NCBI GenBank assembly: GCA_023052935.1
Contig: CM041295.1
Coordinates: 162,922,366-162,986,365, forward strand
Source: Piezodorus guildinii
Taxonomy: Eukaryota > Arthropoda > Insecta > Hemiptera > Pentatomidae
Direction: 5' to 3'
Length of the DNA: 64,000 nucleotides
Shown here one piece after another: positions 52,990 to 63,089 of the stretch. The translations under genes and the position numbers were made by a program. The first letter of the stretch is position 1; the number at the start of each line of letters is the position of its first letter. The notes beneath the pieces are model-generated. The model was not told the DNA's origin. It saw only the letters and a list, made by a program, of their open reading frames with translations, and ran no database searches.

Positions 52990-53553
52990 AAGGGAAAGAA
53001 TTGTAGTTGTGAAAAATTTCGAATTCCAGTTTTCTACGAAAGTACACGTTTTAGGGTCTGTCTTCTAAATCTAGCATGAAAAGAAAAAGTCGTAAGAAAC
53101 TGAAATTTCACATTTGAGACAACTATAAGTCTTTATAAGTCACATTAACTATAAGCCCGATATGTTACAGTAACTTTTTCATGAAAATTGGCAAACCATA
53201 GGAGCCACTTAATAATGTATTTTGCACCTTTTTGCGATTTTCTCGGAAATGGCCAAAACAATTTCGATTAAACTAGCTGTACTGATGTAAAATTAAACGG
53301 GCTTTTATATCATATAGAATGTATTTTGATTGAAATAGTTGGACAGGGTTTAATGCCGATATTTTATTTATATTCGAAAAAATTAACCATATTATCTTGT
53401 TTCATTGATAAAGAACGGGTAAAGTTGAAGAGATTCGATTTTCAACTAAAGGAGAAAAGAAAAACTTTCTTTTTTAATGCAACTTGTGTTTGTTAACATA
53501 AGAACATTAACATAGATGTATAAAATACTGCTGGAAAGCTAAAGATTTAGGCA
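52990..53553 (-). repeat. Family X, copy g
   Basis: Minus-strand landmarks TTTCGGCATTAAACCCTG-like, TCGAATTTTTCACAACTACA and CGCAAAAAGGTGCAAAATAC are present. It continues through CTAAAGGAGAAAAGAAAAAC (53440-53470), shared with copy b. Confidence 0.65.
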
Positions 53554-53566
53554 AAAGTGTGATCTT

Positions 53567-53848
53567 TGTTTATTTATTTAACGTCACTTTATGCTACTAT
53601 GGCTAATCGGACGATGCTACAGTGGGAGTCCTAAATTTTGCCTATCCAGGTTTTATTAGGATAGGGATCTTTATCGAGTACCTGACATCGCACAGGCTCG
53701 GGACCACCTTTTAACGTCCCCTCCGAAGGACGGCGTAACTAAGGATTTTTTACTCCCATTAAAAAATCCTAGGACCACCTGCGGGTTCGAACCCGTGACC
53801 TTTAGCATGGGAGGCTGTTACGCTAGCCACCCAGCTACAAGTGATCCC
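53567..53848 (-). mobile_element. SINE S1, complete, with target-site duplication
   Basis: 282 bp flanked by the 13-bp duplication AAAGTGTGATCTT (53554-53566 and 53849-53861). On minus: tRNA-like head with A-box TAGCTGGGTGGC (53837-53826) and B-box GGTTCGAACCC (53793-53783), a unique body, and the tail CGTTAAATAAATAAAC. Polymerase III-type SINE mobilised by a LINE. Reference copy for the S1 pieces at 2.4, 10.0 and 19.8 kb. Confidence 0.9.
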
Positions 53849-53899
53849 AAAGTGTGATCTTATACACAAAATTGTGATCCTGTGTGTTGTTGATCACTC

Positions 53900-54420
53900 A
53901 TCTCTTATCGATAAAGTGATATATGAAATTTCAGTTTTCTACTACTTTTCGTTTTCTTGCTAGACTTACCCAACACACACCTTTTTGCGGGACTTAATCA
54001 TTTAGATTCAGGGTATCCTCAAGCGTATATTTCTGTAAGATATATTTTTGGTAATTCCCAAAAGAAGTTGATTTATTTTCTTATTGTAAAACAGTTCGGC
54101 CAGTAGAGCCTCAAGTATAAATCATGCATATTTCTTCACATATACTATTTCACCGCTTAATGAACGTGTTGACTAATTTCACTTATCAACATCTAATCGG
54201 CTTCTATGCATTGGATCGCCAATGAGATACTGATTAGTAAAATTAGACGACACTGCTGATGAAGCGGTGAAAGATTATATGTGGAGAAATACGTATGATA
54301 GATATTTGAGAACGGCTCTAGAGGACTAAGATGAGAAAAACTTATATTTCCGCAGAAAACTCGAATTCGAAAATTTCCCTAACTATATATTTCATATACA
54401 TGAAAGTAAAAGTAAAAAAC
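53900..54420 (+). repeat. Family X, copy h (split by a hairpin element)
   Basis: CCTTTTTGCGGGACTTAATC and TATATTTCTGTAAGATA end the left part near 54045. The right part resumes at 54345 with ATATTTCCGCAGAAAACTCG and CTAACTATATATTTCATATA. Confidence 0.65.
54108..54330. mobile_element. Hairpin MITE, ~225 bp
   Basis: The left arm CCAGTAGAGCC, ATGCATATTTCTTCACATAT and TTTCACCGCTT is mirrored by AAGCGGTGAAA, ATATGTGGAGAAATACGTAT and GGCTCTAGAGG. Arms of about 95 bp, central loop about 30 bp. It interrupts family X copy h. Confidence 0.65.
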
Positions 54421-54429
54421 AGAACTGGA

Positions 54430-55260
54430 CTGTTTGTAAAATATAAGAAAATATGGCTGCAGTATTTCATATTAGCGTGTGACGTTTCGCAGTAAAGATG
54501 CGGCTGTCACATAGCAAGTAACGAGGACAATAAATCATTTGGGAAGGATCGGTGTATAACAGACACCATTAGATGGGGTCCCTTGTAGCCAATAGGATTA
54601 GTGGAAGCGAAGAGAGCAAAGGCTATTGGTCGCGCGGTAAAGGATGAAAGGGCTAAGATAAAACCAATATCCGTCCCAAAGCTATTCCTCGTAAATCTAT
54701 TACCCTTGTCAGTGACTCCTATTCAAATGACCTCTTAGGAAAAAACATAATGGTTTACAATAATGGATTCGATCTTCCGCCTCAGATCTGCCATTGTCGG
54801 ATCCTCTTTAGTGAGCTTGTGCCTTGATAAACTACCCATTCTCTCATGTATTTATATATTATCATATTAAGTGGAACTTTAGGCGGTCTTCGTATTAGCG
54901 TCCAGTCTTTTAGGCTTGAATGTTATTGAGAAAAACTATCGCTCAACGGGCATTATTGTGGCTAATTGCTTGGTGAGGTTGCTGTGTTCATTAATGATAA
55001 GAGAACGGCTCTATCTGAGCTGGGCACTACATCTTCCTCAGGCAGGTTGAATCACGTCCCGCCTTCGTTCTTTTCATTTCGATGTGTTAATCTCCCCCAT
55101 GGGTCCAATATACATTTTCAATAGGAGATTATCTAGTCTTTAGTAAATTCTAATTTTTGACTGATTTTCAGCAACTGTAAAGGCCTTAGCTACATATATC
55201 TTAGAGACTAATACATTAGTTATTATTAATAAATGCATTAAAATAAACATTCAGTACTTC
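54430..55260. other. Spacer with a less AT-rich patch, no gene recognised
   Basis: 54470-55080 is less AT-rich than its surroundings but has no long frame or recognisable motif on either strand. Confidence 0.35.
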
Positions 55261-55265
55261 CATTA

Positions 55266-55606
55266 AGTTTTTTTTTATTTATTTATTAATATTTACAACT
55301 GTATTAGTTAATACAACAAGTCAATGAGCCATTAGATAAAATACGTGAAAAATACATGGAGAGAAACTTCCCATTAGCAGCACTCGAGTTGGTATTCTAA
55401 ACTAGGTCTCGAGACCATCTTCTTTTCAGACGTCTCGGAGGATTGTCAGGAATGGAGGAGGAGGCAAGGATTGGAACTAGTGGGTTAGAGTGATAGTGGA
55501 GTTTGTAATGGAAAGATTGTTTTCGAAGGATTTTGGATTGTAAGGATTGAAAACGGGAAGAATTTGGTGGATTAGTAGAGCCCCAAAGCTCAACTCTTTA
55601 GTATCG
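55266..55606 (-). pseudogene. LINE-B 5'-truncated copy
   Basis: The minus strand reads ELWGSTNP-type and FNPYNPKSFENNLS sequence, then the LTILRD/PRR-like end (stops present) and the 3' UTR to an A-rich tail at 55266. Collinear with 1900-2290. Confidence 0.65.
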
Positions 55607-55611
55607 CTCAT

Positions 55612-56165
55612 TTATATAGTAAGGGAAATATTGCGATTGTGAAAACATTCTAATTCAACTTTTCAACAAAAATACACCTTTCAGGGTCGCCAGGGTTTAA
55701 ATAACCATAAGTCGCCCGAAAAGGTCTATGTGTTTGTGTGTCTGTAGTTACTCTTGCACGAAAACGAAAAAGTTGTAACTAAAATTTCATTTTTAACAAA
55801 ACTATACGCCTGAGAAATTAACAATTAACAAATCTTTCAACAAAATGGACTGACCGGAAGAGCTACTTTATACCAAGCATTTGGCTCCCTTATATGATTT
55901 TCTTAACAAAACAACTCGTATTTTTCAGATTTTTGAACTCGCTAAATCGATGTAAAATTAAATGGGATTTAATATCATGTAGGTTTTACTCTGCTTAAAG
56001 TAGTCTTGATAGGGCTTAAATTCCGATCTTTTTCCTCCAAACTATCTTAAATATTCAAATTAAAAAAAATTAACCATTTCAGCTAGTTAGTATTCTTAAA
56101 AAAACAGTTAAATATACAAGTAGAACGAATTTGATAATCAACCATAACAGAAAAGATTTTTTTTT
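55612..56165 (-). repeat. Family X, copy i
   Basis: Minus landmarks: GATCGGAATTTAAGCCC-type start, CAGAGTAAAACCTACATGAT, GACTTTTTCG-type accessory tract, CGCAATATTTCCCTTACTAT end. Includes the rarely kept segment CCCTGAAAGGTGTATTTTTG near 55670. Confidence 0.7.
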
Positions 56166-56578
56166 TTTAAATTATAACAATAGTTATATAGGTGTATAAT
56201 ATAGCCTTAGAAATTTTAGAAAAAATTTTATCTTTTATACAAAGCTGTAAAAAGTAATGCAGAAAGACAAAAAGTGCATAAACGTTACTGATTGTAGATA
56301 ATAATTTATATTGTTAGATTATTTTTTGTAAAGCATATATTTTCAACGAAACTTAATTTAATTCGTTAAAGTTTTTTGCAACTCTTATTTTATTTGATAG
56401 TTCTAAAATGGATTTTATCAACCGATATAAGTAAAGTCGTGTGTTGCAAGCACTAAGTACAGTAAGTAGTTATAAAATAATATAATTAGTAGACAAATAA
56501 ATGAAAACAATAAATGAAGGAATAAACTATAGATTTAAAAAACAAGTATATATTATATTACATTGTTAATTAATACTA
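56166..56578. repeat. Continuation shared with 11.16-11.40 kb, then spacer
   Basis: 56300-56400 (CGAAACTTAATTTAATTCGT, TGCAACTCTTATTTTATTTG) matches 11330-11380. The rest shows nothing. Confidence 0.45.
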
Positions 56579-56580
56579 TA

Positions 56581-57720
56581 TGGGTCAGTCCATTCGAAAC
56601 GCATTTTTGATTTGATGATCTTTTTACCAGTTCTTTTCCAGATAAATAAGACACCGTGGATAATTTTTTTTCTGACTAATACTCTTAGTGTTGCAGCCGT
56701 TTTAATTCAGCTTCACGACTGAAAACATGAGTTGGGAAAATCTCTCAAATTCTGGTACTTTTGCAGATATCAAGTCAAAACAAAAACTAACAATAAGATT
56801 AGGATGTGTTTTATATATTTTGTTGTTACAACTCATTCATTTAACAGTGAAGAAAGTGATTGAAAAAATTCTCAAAAATTAATTTTTAAAAATGAGACTT
56901 ATAGCGAATTAAAAGTTTATAACGGAAAAGAGACACACTTTTGATTTTTTTTCAATACATAGCTAAGTCACAACCCTACATGCTGTAAAAATTTTGATCT
57001 TCAGAACACAGTCCTTTTTTTATATATAAACTTTCAAAAATTGAAAAAACTCGTTTTTTGCGAAGTGTACACAGAAATATCTCAAAAGTGACTGAATGAA
57101 AAATTATGAAACCAACAAAGGATACAAATCTATACGATGTTTATAAGTAACATAAATTTGGTGACTGAGACTGATCTGGTTCCCGAGTAATAAAATCCTC
57201 TTCGCTGTTAAAATAATGTTTTATTTAAAAACTCCTTTAATTTTGCATATTTCAGAAGGAAACAAAAACTAGAGTGGTTATAGGAGTATCATACACTTTA
57301 CAATATATTACCAGAACATAAGTAAGATTGAAAATTTGATAACAAGTAGGACTATGACTAAGCTATATACGAAACAATAATTAAAGGTGAATCTCTTTTC
57401 CTTTAAGTACTTTTATCTCGTCTTTCTTCACTATGTAGGTAATGAGTTGTGGTAACAAAAAATACAAAACATGTCCTTATCTTATTGTTAATTTTTGTTT
57501 ATATCTAAAAAAAAAAAAAAACAGGAATAAGAAAGATTTTCCCATCACATGTTATTGCCTACGGATCTGAATTAAAACGGTTGCAATACTAAAAGTATTG
57601 GCCCAATTTTTTATTTATGGTTTTATATTCACAGAAGGATAGAGAAGAACTGGTGAAAAAATCAAAATTGTCGAGCGGCAAAACTAATGTAAATTTAACG
57701 ATTTCAAATGGATTGACCCA
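56581..57720. mobile_element. 1.14-kb foldback MITE with long TIRs and TA flanks
   Basis: The ends TGGGTCAGTCCATT (56581) and AATGGATTGACCCA (ending 57720) are inverted, with TA on both sides. The arms pair inward through TTTTTACCAGTTCTTTTCCA / CACCAGTTCTTCTCTATC, GTTGCAGCCGTTTTAATTCA and GTTACAACTCATT.. (56826; inverted near 57450), so most of the element is two arms of about 350 bp with small indels. No ORF. A TA duplication suggests a Tc1/mariner-type transposase in trans. Confidence 0.75.
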
Positions 57721-57870
57721 TATGTAATGATATCATAGGTTTTTTGTAAAAGTAATATTTGATGTTATTTTAAGTTAAGTTTGGAGCAGATAGTTTCTAA
57801 AAAAGGCGCTAGGTTACAGCTGGTGAGAGCGACAATTTTTTACAGGTTTTAGACGCTAGTGGTTTTTCTT

Positions 57871-57915
57871 AGCCCTGATGAAGGCCTTAAATTTAGGCCG
57901 AAACGTCGGTAAACA
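57871..57915 (+). ncRNA. Hammerhead-like motif (PLE remnant)
   Basis: GCC (57872-57874), CTGATGA (57875-57881), one A, GGCC (57883-57886), loop, GGCC (57896-57899), GAAAC (57900-57904), GTC (57905-57907), GGT. Same architecture and same extra base as at 22.58 kb. No PLE coding is visible nearby. Confidence 0.55.
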
Positions 57916-58337
57916 AATATAGTTCCCCCTATCAACATCTCCGATCAAATACTTACAAGTCTAACAAAAATGTACATATAATAGTACAATTTTTACGTAA
58001 TCAACCCAATTAGTTGACAATGCTTCATGAATAAAATGTTTTCTCTCAAGTAAAAATAAATTTATCAAAAGTAATAACATTACTCAATATCAGTTAACAC
58101 TCGTAATACAAATGGTTACCGTACTGCCTGGATACAGAACGACAATGACTGGAGAAAAAGCAATCCATTAGTTTCGCCGCTATGACAATGCTATGTTATG
58201 AGGTCCCGAGGTCATCTTTTTATCAGCTGCAGGGTTATCGAGAAGCAACTGGGGAGCAGGGTTCATTACTACCTTTCATTACTTAGCCGCATTATCAGCT
58301 ACTAAGTCCTACTCAATATTTTTAATTAGTTTTCATA
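57916..58337. other. Spacer, no gene recognised
   Basis: No ORF or repeat match beyond the PLE tail. Confidence 0.4.
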
Positions 58338-58695
58338 GTGGATCAGCTGATGCGCTTGATAATAACAGTCATACGTTACTTCGTCTCTCAGATTTTTGCT
58401 TTTTTCAGTAGTAATTCGCTTGAGTTCAGTCTGGAAAATATCACTAGACTTCAGGAAAACCACAGCAGTGGATATTGGATAAATATCGGTAAGCAAAGTT
58501 ATAATTTACTTTGTACAATCACGAAAAAGTGAAAGGAGGGTCACTGATCAGCTGATTGCCGCTAGCTCGGCAAGCTCGGGCTTGCTTTTCTTTTACTTAT
58601 CTTTCTTTTATTTATTTTTTCCTTCTTATTCTTATTCCAATATATATTTATTCCTATTTATTTATTTTATTATTATTTTTTTTTTTTTTTTATCA

Positions 58696-60009
58696 ATGCG
58701 ATATTTTCATCAAGTGATGTCCTCGAAAGTTACAAGTAAAAGATCTAGATCTGCAGGTTCAAACTCGTCTCCCACAAAACAGAGACCTCGCCGTGATAAT
58801 AATAAAAAAATGATTCCACCAGCGACAGCTTCAGCTACCTCTTTAGGATCTGAACCACAGCCTAGCACATCATCACAAGGATTAACTGAAGAATCGCCGT
58901 TTTTTACACCGAACCCATTTCAGATCCTTCAAATTGAAAAAGAAACAATGGAATCTTTTCCTATACCAAAAGAACCACAACCTCCACCAATATTTGTTAA
59001 AAATATTAAGAACTTTTAACTACTGTGTGCGCATTTAAACAATTTAACCGATCCTAATAGTTATTATTGTATAAGTAGAACCAGTGATACTAAAATATCC
59101 CCGAATACCGCCGAAACCTACAGAAAAACAGTAAAAAATCTGGCTGAGACCAAAGCTGATTTTCATACATATCAGTTACGCCAGGAGAGAGCTTTAAGGG
59201 TTGTAATTAGAAACCTACACCCTTCGACACCAGCAGCAGCTATCCAAGAAGAACTGACGGAGATAGGCTATAAAGTGCGACAAGTCACCAACGTCCTAAA
59301 ACATAAAATTTCACTGCCTCTATTCTTTGTGGACTTGGAACCATCAGCAGGAGTTGAAAAAATGTATGACCTCAATAGATTATACTATACTAGTGTAAGA
59401 GTTGAAAAACCTTACACTAAGAAAGAAATAGTTCTGTGCCACAATTGTCAGGCATATGGTGATACCAGAAGTTATTGTCACCACATACCACGCTATATGA
59501 AATGCGGTGAACAACATAAGTCAGAAGAATGTACAAGACCAAGATCAACACCCGCTGTTTGTGCTCTGTGCCTCAAGGACCACCCGGCTAACTACAAGGG
59601 ATGTCAAATCTACAAGAACCTCAAAAGCAGATACCAAAAACCTCAGAATCTGGATGAAACAGCTGAACCGATCAGAAGCAGAAGACAACCTTCAAAAACA
59701 ATTGATTCCAATGTAACATTTGCCCATCTACTTGGAGGTGGGAACCAGAACAAAGAGGCCGAGGCCCTGCCGGAACCTCAACAAAAAAATCCTTAACCCG
59801 TTCCACAACCAGGTATTCCTCAAAATTTACCCAACCCTCAAAAACCTCACCCGCATCAAATTTCTCATATTCCTCCTCCATCAAATGTCTCAGACCTTAC
59901 AAGTTTGATGACATCCTTCATCACTGAAATTAAATCCCTCGTCATGCCGCTAATATCACTACTTACTAATCTTGTATCAAACTTAATCTCTTCCTTAAAA
60001 AATCCTTAA
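58696..60009 (+). pseudogene. LINE-D copy 3 ORF1 (Gag)
   Basis: Starts MRYFHQVMSSKVTSKRSRSA and runs to a TAA after IFVKNIKNF (59019). The same protein continues in frame-disrupted form (RALRVVIRNLHPSTPAAAIQ), with 59275-59796 covering LPLFFVDLEPSAGVEKMYDL, CHNCQAYGDTRSYC (knuckle His replaced by Asp), YMKCGEQH (first Cys lost) and CALCLKDHPANYKGC. A further shift precedes the hydrophobic C-terminus, which ends at TAA 60007-60009 next to the ORF2 ATG. Confidence 0.85.
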
Positions 60010-60790
60010 ATGACTTCACCTAACTCCTTATCCATTCTCCTATGGAATGCGTATGGTGTTAGAAATCATACTGACGAACTTACAGCTTTATTGCAAGACA
60101 AAAATGTTGACGTAGCACTTATTACTGAAACTAGACTAACCACTAAAAAGTTCTTCAAAATGCCTCAATACGTAACATACCGTACGGACCACCCAGACGG
60201 TAAAGCCCATGCCGGTACTGCTGTCATTGTGCACCAGTCCCTCTCTCATCACTTACTCCCACTTCCTACCTATGATTTCCTACAAACCACAGCCATAGTA
60301 ATCAAAACGTTTTCCTTTCCGGTAACCCTTACATCAGCATATTGCCCTCCTAAACATTCCATTTCCAACACCGAATTTGTATCCTTTCTAAATTCCTTAG
60401 GAAATCATTTCATTCTGGGTGCAGACTTAAATGCCAAGCATCAACAGTGGGGTTCGAGAACTACGAATTCTCGTGGACGAAATTTGCTGACTCAACAATT
60501 TCAATTTCAATCTCCTACCTCCTGATTCTCCTACCTACTGTCCAACCGATCCCAACCGTAATCCTGACATCCTTGACTTCTTCATTCACAGCGGATTAGG
60601 CTCCCTCAACTTATCTGTAACTCGACTTGATGAACTATCCTCAGACCATAGTCCACTAATCCTAAAAGTATCTCTCACTCCAATTCCAAAACCTTTCCCA
60701 CCGTCATTTATCCGAGGCCCTGTCAACTGGAACCTATTTCGGCAAATCCTGACCGATAATATTAACCTCAGAGTGACCCTCAAAACCCCA
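60010..60790 (+). pseudogene. LINE-D copy 3 ORF2, endonuclease part only
   Basis: MTSPNSLSILLWNAYGV (Asn to Tyr at the usual NANG motif, probably damaging the active site), LITETRL, YRTDHPDGKAHAG, ILGADLNAKHQQWGSR. Frameshift near 60490, then DFFIHSGLGSLNLSVTR and SDHSPLILKVS in another frame. Cut before the RT. Confidence 0.85.
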
Positions 60791-60806
60791 GAAGGTAAAC
60801 GTTTAA

Positions 60807-60808
<2 letters not shown>

Positions 60809-60868
<60 letters not shown>
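60809..60868. repeat. (TA)n microsatellite
   Basis: About 60 bp of TA, located exactly at the break in LINE-D copy 3. Confidence 0.95.
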
Positions 60869-60871
<3 letters not shown>

Positions 60872-60911
60872 TGATCAGTTCTCGACTGTTGATAATTTAA
60901 GTTTTTGTTGT

Positions 60912-61146
60912 GGATATAATTAGTTGACCGTTGAGAATTACTGGAAGGAATTAGTCCGGGTGGCGGTCATATAATGAAACAACTGAATAGTTCCAACTAT
61001 TTTATTGTTTGCCAACGTTTCCACTCGCCTACCACACGCCCTGATGATGACCCACAATGGGGGTCGAAATGTTGGCAAACAATAAAATAGTTGAAACTAT
61101 TCAGTTGTTTCATTTAATGACCGCCACCCGGACTAATTCCTTCCAT
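60912..61146. mobile_element. M1 MITE, copy 3, with hammerhead-like loop
   Basis: Outer flank GTGGATATAATTAGTTGACC, then an arm starting GGAAGGAATTAGTCCGGGTG and running on through AACAACTGAATAGTT and ATTTTATTGTTTGCCAAC (60952-61028). This is mirrored at 61070-61146. The loop (about 61030-61068) holds CTGATGA (61041-61047), GACCC/GGGTC (61049-61053, 61061-61065), GAAA (61066-61069), then GTT and GGC, which can pair with GCC (61038-61040). Confidence 0.7.
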
Positions 61147-61755
61147 TAAGTTTTTGTTGTTCTCAGGTTTCAGTCAATGAATAAACAATTTTATCTATGC
61201 GACGTTTCAAGAATTTATTGTTCTCATAATCATGCCTTAACAATGGAAGAACAAAAAACAGAACATTAATATTATTATACAATAATTAATATATGATGTT
61301 ATTGTTAGAGATGTAGAAAAGAATACATTGAACAATGAATACTCATACAGTAGGTACATAGATATTTTAAATTAGGATTTACATAAAAGATATTATTATA
61401 AAATTACTTACAATTTTGGACGAAATAGTGTCTTAATTAGACATGTGTACATGTGTAAGCCAACAACTTTGAAAGAACACTGAAAAAATAAAAAGGAATA
61501 GTTCAAGTGTGGATGATTTTCTAGGAATTTATGATGACTCCTGACGTAATCATAAATTCCTAGAAAATCCATTGTTAAGGCATGATTATGAGAACAATAA
61601 ATTCTCGAAACGTCGCATAGATAAAATTGTTTATTCATTGACTGAAACCTGAGAACAACAAAAAACTTAATGGAAGGAATTAGTCCGGGTGGCGGTCATT
61701 AAATGAAACAACTGAATAGTTTCAACTATTTTATTGTTTGCCAACATTTCGACCC
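61060..61755. repeat. ~700-bp imperfect palindrome built on M1 ends
   Basis: 61085-61250 (M1 right arm, then TGTTCTCAGGTTTCAGTCAA, AATTTTATCTATGCGACGTT, CATAATCATGCCTTAACAAT) is the near-perfect reverse complement of 61566-61740. The centre lies near 61405. A small inner palindrome CTAGGAATTTATGAT/ATCATAAATTCCTAG sits at 61521-61563. The right end carries a second partial hammerhead-like half (minus, GGGGTCGAAATGTTGGC, 61739-61755). Confidence 0.8.
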
Positions 61756-61839
61756 CCTATATTATATATATTATATAATATATATTTATATATATATACA
61801 TATACAATTTTTTTTTTTTATCAATGCAAACAAGATGGC

Positions 61840-62330
61840 AATGTTAACTTTTTCGAATGTACATAATTAAAGGTACTTTAGAGGAAGAAAATATTGGCAT
61901 TTAATTCCTTTCAGACTGTTTTAATCAGTATGAAAGCTATATGATATTAAACCCCGTTAAATTTTACTTCGATATAGCGAGTTTAATAAAAATCCTTAGA
62001 GCCGTTTTTGAGAAAATCGTAAATAGGTGCAAAGCACATAGTATACCATAAAGTGGCGCTTCTGGTTCGCCAATTTTGATTAAAAAGTTGATGTAACATC
62101 ACGGGCTTATAGTTGTATTCAATATAAAATTTTAGTTTCATAAGACTTTTGTTTTCGTGCTTGACTTACCACACACACTCGGGCACAGTGACTTTTTAAC
62201 GCCACTTGGTTATTAGTACTCAAGGGACCCTAAAACGTGTATTTCATTGAAAACTTTCGACGATCGTAATACTTTCAGTTACTATATATTTCAAATATAA
62301 TTAAGTAGAAGTAATAATAATTACAAAATT
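61840..62330 (+). repeat. Family X, copy j
   Basis: ATAATTAAAGGTACTTTAGA, ATTGGCATTTAATTCC, GCCGTTTTTGAGAAAATCGT, AAAGTGGCGCTTCTGGTTCG, ACCCTAAAACGTGTATTTC and TAATACTTTCAGTTACTATA in order. Near-complete. Confidence 0.78.
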
Positions 62331-62334
62331 ATAA

Positions 62335-62875
62335 TAAAATAAACCTGAGCACAGAGCTCCAATCAATCAGATAGATATTTCAGTTCTATCTTTCAAATGA
62401 GCTCTTGAAAGATGAAAATTGATTCATTAAGGAATAATGAGCAAAGATTGACTTTTACGAGGTAATATTTCAATAAATCCCTTGAAAAATATGTTTGAAT
62501 TTATTGCTACTTATGATTTATCTTCAATAGAACAATAATTGCTAAGATGTGTTGAAGATCTTAAATACAAAACAGAAAATGTTGAGATTTACAAGACAAT
62601 TTTTAAACCTCATACACGCGCAGGTGGCACTCAAGAGGTTGTCAGAACGTAAAAAAACAAAAACAATGTATATAATATTTGGACATATTTATATTTTTAG
62701 TGAAATTTACCACTACTTGAATAGTACTGCTTACAAGATGTTGATATTAATGCATAGAAAACATAATGTATTTTCCATTCAGAAGGAAGCTGAAAGAGTT
62801 TTAACTATTTATCGCCAACGTTTGGACCGACTTTGTATATGAAATGAACATGAAATAAAAATAAACTTTATTCCG
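62335..62875. other. Spacer, no gene recognised
   Basis: The plus frame 62549-62842 (97 codons) has a plausible codon mix but no motif, and I see no related sequence elsewhere. Left unnamed. Confidence 0.3.
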
Positions 62876-62879
62876 GGAC

Positions 62880-63085
62880 AAGTAGTTCTCTTTTCATTTC
62901 CGTACTAGCTAGACGTACCACACACACACAAGAACACACAGGTCTTTTTGCGGGACTTGGCCATTGGGACTTACGGATTCCTAAAACAAGTAATTCCGAA
63001 GAAAACTCGGATTCTAAAATTTTCACGATCGCAATACATTCACTTATCTTTCATCTATAGGTAATTGATAGTAAAAGTTACACAA
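62880..63085 (+). repeat. Family X, copy k (right end only)
   Basis: CTTTTTGCGGGACTTGGCCA, GAAGAAAACTCGGATTC and TTTTCACGATCGCAATACAT match the right end of the family. Confidence 0.72.
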
Positions 63086-63089
63086 TTTC

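Larger units (their letters stand above)
58341..60790 (+). mobile_element. LINE-D copy 3, 3'-truncated
   Basis: 5' UTR (TCAGCTGATGCGCTTGATAA onward, 58341-58695) and ORF1/ORF2 start are very similar to copy 2. Homology is lost at about 60795 (after LKTPE), where a (TA)n tract begins. RT and 3' UTR are missing. Confidence 0.88.

Noticed and set aside
53783..53848. tRNA gene on minus
   Set aside because: Head of the S1 SINE: bounded by a 13-bp target duplication that includes the non-tRNA body.
61537..61625. CTGACGT...GAAACGTCGC as another hammerhead
   Set aside because: The last core A is replaced by T and the two halves are about 80 nt apart with no clear stem II; kept only as part of the palindrome.
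62549..62842. 97-codon ORF as a host gene
   Set aside because: No motif, no homologous sequence in the window, no splice or regulatory support; cannot be told from chance.
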